DNA of 64,000 bases, taken from Pedobacter chinensis (GTDB lineage: Bacteria; Bacteroidota; Bacteroidia; Sphingobacteriales; Sphingobacteriaceae). Both the position numbers and the translations under genes were made by a program. The stretch spans positions 310,001 through 374,000 of the forward strand of contig NZ_QPKV01000004.1 in assembly GCF_003339865.1 (NCBI RefSeq), given 5' to 3'. Below are positions 19,234 to 26,907 of this stretch, one piece after another. Each line of letters begins with the position of its first letter. Position 1 is the first letter of the stretch. The notes under the pieces were generated by a model. The model made no database searches, was not told the DNA's origin, and saw only the letters and a list, made by a program, of their open reading frames with translations.

Positions 19234-20526
19234 ATGCCTAACTCTAAAACTTATCGGATACTGTCTCTTGATGGAGGCGGTTCCTGGGCACTTATTCAGG
19301 TAAAATGTTTACGTAAACTTTTCGCAGAAACCTTTAATGCTCCCGATCCAACGGGTCATGAGGTTTTGGCAAAGTTTGATCTGGTAGCGGCAAATAGTGG
19401 TGGTAGCCTGGTGGCTGCTGCTATGGCAGAAAACCTTCGCCTTTCAGAGATAGAAAAAATTTTTGATGATGAAAAGCTAAGAAGCAAGGTTTTTTCAAGG
19501 TTGAGTTTCTTTGAGAAAAGCTTACTGTCAAGCGCTGCAAGAATATTTAAAATTGGTGCAAAATATGCAACAAAGAGAAAACATCAGGCATTAAAAGAGA
19601 TCTTGCCAAAAATTTCCAGGCTTGATTTAATGCAGGTTCCTGAATACGTTGCTGTTGATGGCCATATTAAAACCCAATTTTTAATTATTGGTTATGATTA
19701 TTACCGCAACAGAGCAGAAATGTTCAGAACGGATTGTGATAGTTTAGCCTCAACATCGGTTATTGAAAAGAAACTGAAAAACTTGCCGCCTGTAACCCAA
19801 TCGCCATCAGATTGTTTGGTAAGCCTGGTTGATGCGATTCATGCTTCGAGCACTGCACCGGTTAATTATTTTAATGAACCTGCTATGTTCAAGGTTAATC
19901 ACAAACTTAAATATTACTGGGATGGCGGAGTTACCGGAAATAATAACCCGATCTTAACAGCGGTTACAGAGGCGATTTGTAATCGTGAACAATATGAAAT
20001 CGAACATATTCAGGTACTTTCTATTGGTACCGGAACGGTTTCACAATTGCAATATGATGAGGAAATTCCGGTTAAGTACAATGAACTAAAGGCTAAGTAT
20101 GAGGAGCCTGGTTTGATCAAAGATATTCAGAAAATGGGTACCAGCATCTTAAATGACCCACCTGATACAGCAGCATTTGTAGCTTACATGATCTTAAATG
20201 CTTCCATGCCGGCAAAACCAGTTGATTTCATCAGAATGAATCCGGTGTTGCGGCCAATGATGGTTAGTAACGCAAACGGTAAACACTGGGATTTGCCCGC
20301 AGGTATTAGTAAGGATGAGTATGTGGCGCTAAATGCAATGGATATGGATGCTGTAGAGGATAAAGAAGTTTCACTGATCAATAAATTATGTGACAACTGG
20401 CTCAACAACTCGGGTATTCCAAATCAGGCAATACGAAGTGATAGCTCCCTGAATTGCCTTATCGGCCACCCCGATTTTGATACAGCTCAGGCAGATTTTA
20501 AAAGCTGGTTTACAGTTGCTAACTAA
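19234..20526 (+). CDS. Patatin-like phospholipase family protein
   Basis: 430 residues from the ATG at 19234. LSLDGGGSWALIQ (10-22) is the oxyanion-hole loop. The nucleophile elbow AANSGGSLVAA has S55, with Ala in place of the first Gly of GxSxG. The dyad Asp is D230 in YYWDGGVTGNNNP. Such enzymes are acyl hydrolases acting on membrane lipids. No signal peptide once the preferred start is used. It stands alone, upstream of tyrS with its own promoter. Confidence 0.88.
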   Translation: MPNSKTYRILSLDGGGSWALIQVKCLRKLFAETFNAPDPTGHEVLAKFDLVAANSGGSLVAAAMAENLRLSEIEKIFDDEKLRSKVFSRLSFFEKSLLSSAARIFKIGAKYATKRKHQALKEILPKISRLDLMQVPEYVAVDGHIKTQFLIIGYDYYRNRAEMFRTDCDSLASTSVIEKKLKNLPPVTQSPSDCLVSLVDAIHASSTAPVNYFNEPAMFKVNHKLKYYWDGGVTGNNNPILTAVTEAICNREQYEIEHIQVLSIGTGTVSQLQYDEEIPVKYNELKAKYEEPGLIKDIQKMGTSILNDPPDTAAFVAYMILNASMPAKPVDFIRMNPVLRPMMVSNANGKHWDLPAGISKDEYVALNAMDMDAVEDKEVSLINKLCDNWLNNSGIPNQAIRSDSSLNCLIGHPDFDTAQADFKSWFTVAN

Positions 20527-20559
20527 TTTGCTTTAAACTAAGCTAAAATTTTATCTTTG
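20527..20559 (+). promoter_or_regulatory. Bacteroidota-type promoter of tyrS
   Basis: TTTG at 20527-20530 and TATCTTTG at 20552-20559, with a 21-base spacer, fit the -33/-7 consensus (TTTG, TAnnTTTG). The ATG follows 28 bases later. Confidence 0.65.
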
Positions 20560-20587
20560 CACGCACAATTATTAAAGTGTTTGTACA

Positions 20588-21874
20588 ATGACGAATTTTG
20601 TTGAAGAGTTAAGGTGGCGTGGCATGCTGCATGATATTATGCCAAATACTGAGGAAAAGTTAAATGAAGGAATGACCTCTGGTTATATTGGTTTTGACCC
20701 TACCGCAGATTCGTTACATGTAGGTCATTTAACGCAGATCATGACGCTGATCCATTTTCAAAAAGCTGGTCATAAACCTTATGCTTTAGTTGGTGGTGCT
20801 ACCGGGATGGTTGGAGATCCATCAGGGAAATCCGATGAAAGGAATCTGCAAACACCAGAAATGATCGAGCACAATCTTAAGGGAATGAAAGCACAATTGG
20901 CTAAATTCTTAAAGTTTGAAGAGGGGGGCAATGGAGCCGTGATGGTCAATAATGCAGATTGGTTTAAGGATATGAATCTTTTCACATTCATCAGAGATGT
21001 GGGAAAACATATCACTGTTAACTATATGATGGCAAAAGATAGTGTGAAAAGACGTTTAGAAGGTGATTCAGGATTATCTTTTACTGAATTTTGCTATCAA
21101 TTGATCCAGGGTTATGATTTTTATCATTTATGGAAGAATGAGAATTGTTTGGTGCAAATGGGCGGATCAGATCAATGGGGGAATATTGTTACCGGAACAG
21201 AGTTGATTAGAAGAAAGGATGGAGGAACAGCTTATGCCATTACTACACAGTTGATTAAAAAAGCCGATGGAACAAAATTCGGTAAAACGGAAAGTGGCGC
21301 TGTTTGGTTAGATCCTGAAAAAACCTCTCCGTATAAATATTATCAGTTTTGGTTAAACGCCTCTGATGACGATGTGAAGAAGTGGATCAGAATATTTACC
21401 CTAAAAACCAGAGCAGAAATTGAAGCTCTGGAAGCTGAACATGATGCTGCACCGCATTTGCGTATTTTACAAAAAGCATTGGCAGAAGATATTACTATAA
21501 AAACCCACTCTGTAGAAGCATTGGAAACCGCTGTTAAAACCTCTGAGTTTTTATTTGGCAATGGATCTTTGGAATTTTTAAAAAGTTTATCTGAGAAACA
21601 GGTTTTAGAAATGTTTGAGGGCATTCCTCAGTTTAAGATTTCAAAATCAGAGCTGGCTACAGGCGTTGATGCAGCTACACTTTTAGTAGAGAAAGCCGCT
21701 GTTTTTCCATCGAAGGGAGAAATTAAAAAATTGATTCAAGGTGGTGGTGTTTCGGTAAATAAAGAAAGAGTTACTGATGCTACGCAGATTTTTAATGCAG
21801 AAAATTTAATCAATGATCAGTTTATTGTGGTGCAGAAAGGCAAGAAAAATTATTTCCTGTTAATTGCCGGGTAA
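20588..21874 (+). CDS. tyrS: Tyrosyl-tRNA synthetase
   Basis: A 428-residue class I synthetase. HVGHL at residues 44-48 is the HIGH motif, and KFGKT at 230-234 the KMSKS-type loop. [13 protein letters not shown] and [24 protein letters not shown] are TyrRS landmarks. The C-terminal S4-like RNA-binding region is [19 protein letters not shown]. It charges tRNA-Tyr in the cytoplasm. A clear promoter precedes it and a terminator follows. Confidence 0.97.
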   Translation: MTNFVEELRWRGMLHDIMPNTEEKLNEGMTSGYIGFDPTADSLHVGHLTQIMTLIHFQKAGHKPYALVGGATGMVGDPSGKSDERNLQTPEMIEHNLKGMKAQLAKFLKFEEGGNGAVMVNNADWFKDMNLFTFIRDVGKHITVNYMMAKDSVKRRLEGDSGLSFTEFCYQLIQGYDFYHLWKNENCLVQMGGSDQWGNIVTGTELIRRKDGGTAYAITTQLIKKADGTKFGKTESGAVWLDPEKTSPYKYYQFWLNASDDDVKKWIRIFTLKTRAEIEALEAEHDAAPHLRILQKALAEDITIKTHSVEALETAVKTSEFLFGNGSLEFLKSLSEKQVLEMFEGIPQFKISKSELATGVDAATLLVEKAAVFPSKGEIKKLIQGGGVSVNKERVTDATQIFNAENLINDQFIVVQKGKKNYFLLIAG

Positions 21875-21895
21875 AAGGGTAAATTTAACATAAGG

Positions 21896-21928
21896 AAATC
21901 TCAATCTATTGATTGAGATTTTTTTTGG
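21896..21928 (+). terminator. Terminator after tyrS
   Basis: AAATCTCAATC and GATTGAGATTT form a perfect 11-bp stem around TATT, followed by a T run. Confidence 0.9.
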
Positions 21929-21985
21929 CAGTAGGTATTCTAAATACCAGACAAAATGTATATATTTGGGTATAATTGTCGGGCA

Positions 21986-22459
21986 ATGAAAAGAAAACCA
22001 GAAAATATCGTTGAAGAACCAATGGTGGCTTATCAGGCCGCTCTTCAAACGCCCATTATGGCTATAATTGGAAACCATTATACTAACCCTAGTGAGTTTG
22101 ATCTTTTAAATCTTGCCCGCAAAGGCATATCAAAGAAATCATTAACCTCACTAGCTAAACAAATTTCTTTAACATTAGAAGAAATAGCGGGTATTTTACA
22201 TATTTCTGAGCGTACACTTCAAAGGTATGCACCAACTACATTGGTTAAAACAGAATATGCCGATAGGGCAATAGAGTTAGCACGTTTATATGAGCGTGGG
22301 ATAGAAGTTTTAGGTAGTGCGAAGGCTTTTAACACCTGGGTAAGGCAACCAAACCAAGCTTTAAATAATGAAATTCCTCTTAATTTACTCGATACCAGCA
22401 TCGGTTTTGATATGGTTTTACAAATATTGGGCAGGATCGAATATGGCGTTTTTAGTTAA
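21986..22459 (+). CDS. Xre/MbcA/ParS-type antitoxin (DUF2384)
   Basis: 157 residues from the ATG at 21986; 10 upstream codons are open but overlap the likely promoter TATATTTG (21961-21968). The middle region (KKSLTSLAKQISLTLEEIAGILHISERTLQRYAP) is the N-terminal helix-turn-helix. The C-terminal ARLYERGIEVLGSAKAFNTWVRQPNQALNNEIPLNLL is the DUF2384 (ParS/MbcA) domain. Such proteins bind and block a RES toxin and repress their own promoter. The stop codon is directly joined to the ATG of the toxin gene. Confidence 0.93.
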   Translation: MKRKPENIVEEPMVAYQAALQTPIMAIIGNHYTNPSEFDLLNLARKGISKKSLTSLAKQISLTLEEIAGILHISERTLQRYAPTTLVKTEYADRAIELARLYERGIEVLGSAKAFNTWVRQPNQALNNEIPLNLLDTSIGFDMVLQILGRIEYGVFS

Positions 22460-22912
22460 ATGATACTATACCGGATCAGTAATTGTAAACATGCCAAAGA
22501 TGTTAGTGGAACTGGTGCCCGGTTATTTGGTGGCCGTTGGAATTCTGTTGGCGTTTCTATGCATTATATGGCCGAAAACCGATCATTGGCAGCGCTTGAA
22601 GTTTTGGCAAATAAGAACAATATCAATGATGCCAATCAGTTGTGTTTAACCATATTTGAACTCCCTGAAGATAGCATTGATCGGTATGACCATAAGCAAT
22701 TACCCGAAAATTGGAAAGCTTACCCTGCATCATTAGCACTTAAAAAGATTGGTGATGAATTTATCAGGAAAAATGAATATTTACTGCTACGGGTACCTTC
22801 TGCAATAATTGAAGACGAGTTTAACTACCTGATGAATGTAAACCACTCGCTATCAGATAAAATTAAGATCATTGAGGTTAAACCATTTAATTTCGATAAC
22901 AGGTTGTTTTAA
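22460..22912 (+). CDS. RES domain toxin (predicted NAD+-degrading)
   Basis: 150 residues. MILYRISNCKHA places R5 near the start, GARLFGGRWNSVGVSMHYMAENRSLAALEVL carries the family's GGRWNxxGxxxxYxxxxxxxAxxE block, and a C-terminal LLLRVPSAI... NYLMNVNH gives the conserved VPSxxxxxxxNxLxNxxH end. RES toxins are ADP-ribosyltransferase-fold enzymes that deplete NAD+. The gene begins right after the antitoxin stop (TAAATG), a standard two-gene toxin-antitoxin operon. Confidence 0.93.
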   Translation: MILYRISNCKHAKDVSGTGARLFGGRWNSVGVSMHYMAENRSLAALEVLANKNNINDANQLCLTIFELPEDSIDRYDHKQLPENWKAYPASLALKKIGDEFIRKNEYLLLRVPSAIIEDEFNYLMNVNHSLSDKIKIIEVKPFNFDNRLF

Positions 22913-22913
22913 C

Positions 22914-23897
22914 TTACTGCACCAGTAAATTACATCCTCTGATATCGGCATGATCAAACCTGCCTAAAACTTCAAAACTACCATCAGGGTTTATTCGACC
23001 TAAATCTTGTGTGGCAATGAATGAACAGGAATTGATATTGGCCAGATCTATAACATTAATTCCTCCTGTTTTACCATTTTGGATCAAAGTTAAAGGATCA
23101 TTGGTATCTCTGATCAATACCTTCATCCAGTCAGGGCAATTGAAAATACCATTGCCTAAAGAATAAGCCTGAGAAAGGAGTTCTGTCATGCCGTATTCAC
23201 TATGAATGGCGGATACGCCAAAACCTTTTGTTAACTGATCATGAAGTTCTTCCCGAACCATTTCCTTACGCCTGCCTTTCATCCCGCCTGTTTCCATTAC
23301 AATCAACTCAGGAAAATCAATGTCATATTGTTCAATAAAATCGAGTAGGGCATAGGTAACGCCAATTAAAACGGTGGGCTGTTTCTTTTCTTTAAGGTTA
23401 TTCAAAGTTTGAAAAAGATCATCGTGATTATAAAGAAAGTAACCACTTTGTGGATGCTTGCTTTTCTCAATCAAATCATTAACCATATAAATCAATGATG
23501 AGCCTGATCTTTGCTGATAGGAAGGGAGTAAGGCCAAAAAACAATAGTTTGAAACCGGGCCATAAAACTGATCAAAAGCCTGAAGATAGCTTTGCTCATA
23601 CAATTTAACATCAGTTACGTGATGGCTGCTTTGAACCATACCAGTAGTGCCCGAGCTACTAAAAGTGATTTCTACAGGTTTGTCGTTACTAAGTATGCGA
23701 TGGGTTTTAAAAAAAACAATCGGCAGAAATGGAATCTGATGAAAATCATTGATCTGATCCACATCAATTTTTAAATGATGAATATATTCGCAGTAAACCT
23801 GGCAGTTCTTAGCCTGTAATTTAAAAATCTCCAATGCATGAGCATTAAACTCATCGGTGTTGGTTATAGAAAATATATCTTTAGTTTTCAGACTCAC
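22914..23897 (-). CDS. LuxE/PaaK-like acyl-protein synthetase family protein
   Basis: About 327 residues from the GTG at 23897; a TTG at 23912 would add five residues and cannot be excluded. ITFSSSGTTGMVQSSH (near 80-95) is the adenylate-forming P-loop. IHSEYGMTELLSQAYS follows the A5-type YGxTE motif, and TQDLGRINPDGSFEVLGRFDHADIRG matches the A7/A8 region. LuxE activates fatty acids as acyl-AMP and passes them to a protein Cys; the natural acceptor here is unknown. It is the last gene of the acylase - membrane protein - ligase operon. Confidence 0.85.
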   Translation of the reverse strand: MSLKTKDIFSITNTDEFNAHALEIFKLQAKNCQVYCEYIHHLKIDVDQINDFHQIPFLPIVFFKTHRILSNDKPVEITFSSSGTTGMVQSSHHVTDVKLYEQSYLQAFDQFYGPVSNYCFLALLPSYQQRSGSSLIYMVNDLIEKSKHPQSGYFLYNHDDLFQTLNNLKEKKQPTVLIGVTYALLDFIEQYDIDFPELIVMETGGMKGRRKEMVREELHDQLTKGFGVSAIHSEYGMTELLSQAYSLGNGIFNCPDWMKVLIRDTNDPLTLIQNGKTGGINVIDLANINSCSFIATQDLGRINPDGSFEVLGRFDHADIRGCNLLVQ

Positions 23898-23916
23898 CCT
23901 GCAAAAGTACAAAGCA

Positions 23917-24276
23917 TTATGCTATTTTCTCGTCAGTTTTTTTAGTCAGCATAGCTGTTCTGAACTGATAGCCACAATAGCCGCTAATTCCAGCCACTAA
24001 GCCACTTAATATTCCGGTAACCAATAACAATGTCCACCAAAGTTTTATCCCTGTCATTACCGCAACTCTACCAGCAAGCAAATTGTCGTTGGGTAAACTT
24101 TTAAATAATGCATAACCAATCCATAATAAAAATATGGCAAAGAATGATTGCCAAAAGGCGATTTTGGCTGTTTTACCAATAATGCCGCAAGTAGCAAAAG
24201 ATATCACAATAATTACCCACCAAGGCGCAATCATTTGCAGTAAAAAACAAATTATTAATATGACGATGAAAACCAT
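23917..24276 (-). CDS. Small integral membrane protein
   Basis: 119 residues with three to four hydrophobic segments (about 2-22, 27-58, 75-100). No family is recognised. It sits 6 bp after the penicillin acylase gene and a few bases before the LuxE-like gene, so the three are almost certainly co-transcribed. The C-terminal tail RTAMLTKKTDEKIA is likely cytosolic. Confidence 0.75.
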   Translation of the reverse strand: MVFIVILIICFLLQMIAPWWVIIVISFATCGIIGKTAKIAFWQSFFAIFLLWIGYALFKSLPNDNLLAGRVAVMTGIKLWWTLLLVTGILSGLVAGISGYCGYQFRTAMLTKKTDEKIA

Positions 24277-24282
24277 TGTATG

Positions 24283-26712
24283 CTATTTAGAAATTTTTAA
24301 ACGAGAGATTATTTTTCCGGATTTATCATCAGGCGCTTGCATGTAAAATAAATCATATAATTGACCATTTGCCCAAGTATCGACCATGTTATCATAAAAT
24401 TTACTGCCAGGATTGCCTGATTGTCCGCCAGGATAAACACCATGTCCTTTGGGTGTTTTTCCAAGTTCAATTACCATTCTCCATGAAGGTCCATTGGTTT
24501 CACTTATGGCATTAATTGTGCTTTTTGCACCACCAATTTGCAATATTTTAGAACCAAAACCTGGTATTTTTGCTAAATGCGGTACATTGGTTTGCTTTAC
24601 GTTTGACCATCTCCAGTCTTTATTAATTGGTCCGAATCTGCGTTCCAGGCTGTCACAGCTGTACTTGAAAGCTTCATTTACCAAATCTGCAAGCGATTCT
24701 TTTTGGCTGGTGTTCACATTATCGTACCATTTTGCGTTTGGTTCTTTTAATATCATTTCTACTGTACGATCTCTGGAAGGATATCGCATTGGAATTCCTT
24801 TTACCACAAATTCATCGTTCCAGATATTGAATGATAAACGCTTGGTCCAGATTTCGAAAACACTTGCCGCTATTTCATCTGCATCGTAGCGCTTGTTCCA
24901 TTTGGTTACATAACTTAGGGCTTCTTTTTGTGTAGCATTAAGATTTTCGGTATTTAACAAAGGTAATATCGCAGGAACCAGGTTCTGTGCTAAAATGCTG
25001 TAATTATCGGTCTGCATTAGCCTGATGCTATCCATAGTGGCTTTGTTCATTGCGGCTAATCGATCATTAATTCTTTTTCCCCTTTCATAAGGTGCAAATT
25101 CCCAATTGATGTAGTAAGGATAAGTGGAATCAGTAGAAGATTGGTTTGCTGAACTCACAAAACCACGAGGAGGGTTTTTAACTGTTGGGTTCTGGGCCGC
25201 TGGAATCCAGCCTTGCCAATCGTATGCAGGATCAGTTCCATCCAAAATAAATTTACCCTGGTCTTTCCATTTCAATGGAAATTTGCCATTCGGAGTGATC
25301 GCAATATCATTATCAACGCTGGCGAAAACAAAATTTTGAGCGGGAGCAGTGTAAAAAGTTAATGCTTTACGGTAATCATTATAATTTTTACCACGATTTA
25401 AATAATAAAAAGTCATTAATTCATTCGACTGATCGTGAGCAATCCATCTTAAGGCATCACCAACAGGTACATTGTCGGCCCTTCCATATTTGGGTTTTTG
25501 AAAATAAACAACAGGACCGTGATGGGTATAATAAACGGTATCAATTTCATCTTTTCCACCGCGAATTTTTATTGTTTCCAGGCGTTTAGTGGTTTTGTTC
25601 CATTTGTTGTTGTACCAATATTCGTTGTGAGCAGAATCTTTGAATTTGATCTGATAAAAATCTAAAACATCGGCCGCAACATTGGTTACACCCCAGGCAA
25701 TTTTTTGATTGAAACCAATGATAACGCCCGGTGCGCCAGGTAGTGAAACACCATAAGTATTAACGCCCGGTGCATGTAATTGAATTTGATACCAAATAGA
25801 TGGTAATGTTAAATCGAGATGCGGGTCGTTAGCTAAAATGGGAAAACCAGATGCTGTTTTTGTACCAGATAAAGCCCAGTTATTACTTCCAATTCCTTCT
25901 ACTTTTTCTTTTGTACGCACTTCGCCTGTTAAAGCCTCGGTAAAACTTTCAGGAGTTTTTGGCGTTGGCAATGGCGAGAAATCCCATTTGGTTCCTACGG
26001 GAATAATAGGATCTTCTCTAAATGGATAGTCGGGAAAAAGATCTTTAGTGATTTCAGGTCCAAACTTTTTAAGAATATTGGTCATATAGAATTCATCAGA
26101 GCCCATGGCCAAAACAGCCGACATCTGTTTTAATAAGAGCGCACATTTTACCGGTGTCCAGTTTTCTGGTTTAAAATCCAGTATTTTATATTCCAAAGGG
26201 TATTTTGCATGAGAAAGGCCTTTAATATACGCATTTATTCCCTCGGTATAGGCCAAAATCATTTCCTTTGCTTTTGGATCGGCCATCATTCCTTTTAAAG
26301 AATTTTCGGCACCATAAACCATGCCCATTCTACGTTGATAGCGGTCTACCTCAATCGCTTTGTCGCCAACCACTTCGCTGATTCTTCCGGCAGCAAAACG
26401 GGTTTGAAAGTCCATTTGCCAAAGACGATGCATGGCGGTAACATAACCCTGAGCCAGATACAGGTCATGATCATTCATGGCGAAAATATGTGGAATCATT
26501 TTGTCATCGAAAACAATTTCGATTTTATCTATCGCTCCTTTAATCTTTGTCTTGTGGTTAAAAATGAAATGATTATTCTCTGCATTTTGCCAAAAACCCA
26601 TAAAAGGGTTTAAAAATTTCAAAAGCGGGGGCGTACTGCCCAGTTTAGTATTAAATAAGAAAGCTAAGGCTATAGGGATTATGATACAGAAAAGCGCTTT
26701 AATTTTATTCAT
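24283..26712 (-). CDS. Penicillin acylase family Ntn hydrolase
   Basis: 809 residues. An N-terminal hydrophobic helix (8-21) directs export. The alpha chain is residues ~60-260. The autocatalytic Ser is S276 in VEGIGSNNWALSG, which becomes the N-terminal nucleophile of the beta chain. FNQKIAWGVTN and DPHLDLTLPSIWYQ are conserved beta-chain segments. Family members cleave amides such as penicillins and acyl-homoserine lactones in the periplasm; the substrate cannot be read from sequence. First gene of a three-gene operon. Confidence 0.93.
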   Translation of the reverse strand: MNKIKALFCIIIPIALAFLFNTKLGSTPPLLKFLNPFMGFWQNAENNHFIFNHKTKIKGAIDKIEIVFDDKMIPHIFAMNDHDLYLAQGYVTAMHRLWQMDFQTRFAAGRISEVVGDKAIEVDRYQRRMGMVYGAENSLKGMMADPKAKEMILAYTEGINAYIKGLSHAKYPLEYKILDFKPENWTPVKCALLLKQMSAVLAMGSDEFYMTNILKKFGPEITKDLFPDYPFREDPIIPVGTKWDFSPLPTPKTPESFTEALTGEVRTKEKVEGIGSNNWALSGTKTASGFPILANDPHLDLTLPSIWYQIQLHAPGVNTYGVSLPGAPGVIIGFNQKIAWGVTNVAADVLDFYQIKFKDSAHNEYWYNNKWNKTTKRLETIKIRGGKDEIDTVYYTHHGPVVYFQKPKYGRADNVPVGDALRWIAHDQSNELMTFYYLNRGKNYNDYRKALTFYTAPAQNFVFASVDNDIAITPNGKFPLKWKDQGKFILDGTDPAYDWQGWIPAAQNPTVKNPPRGFVSSANQSSTDSTYPYYINWEFAPYERGKRINDRLAAMNKATMDSIRLMQTDNYSILAQNLVPAILPLLNTENLNATQKEALSYVTKWNKRYDADEIAASVFEIWTKRLSFNIWNDEFVVKGIPMRYPSRDRTVEMILKEPNAKWYDNVNTSQKESLADLVNEAFKYSCDSLERRFGPINKDWRWSNVKQTNVPHLAKIPGFGSKILQIGGAKSTINAISETNGPSWRMVIELGKTPKGHGVYPGGQSGNPGSKFYDNMVDTWANGQLYDLFYMQAPDDKSGKIISRLKISK

Positions 26713-26907
26713 AATGGTTAGCTGAAAATCTCAGGTTACTAATATAAAGCAAAAATGATGATTTAAGATAAATGAAAATACAACAAACTGAATATCAATC
26801 AAAATTATAAATTGAAATTATTATGCAAACATAATTTGTTTAATTCAAAAAAAGCATTTAAGTTTATGTTAACTAATAATACAGACAACCAAATTTAACA
26901 ATCATTT
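26713..26907. other. AT-rich divergent intergenic region
   Basis: It lies between the divergent acylase and TonB receptor genes and must hold both promoters. ATTATGCAAACATAAT (26819-26834) is an imperfect palindrome. No other structure is seen. Confidence 0.4.
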
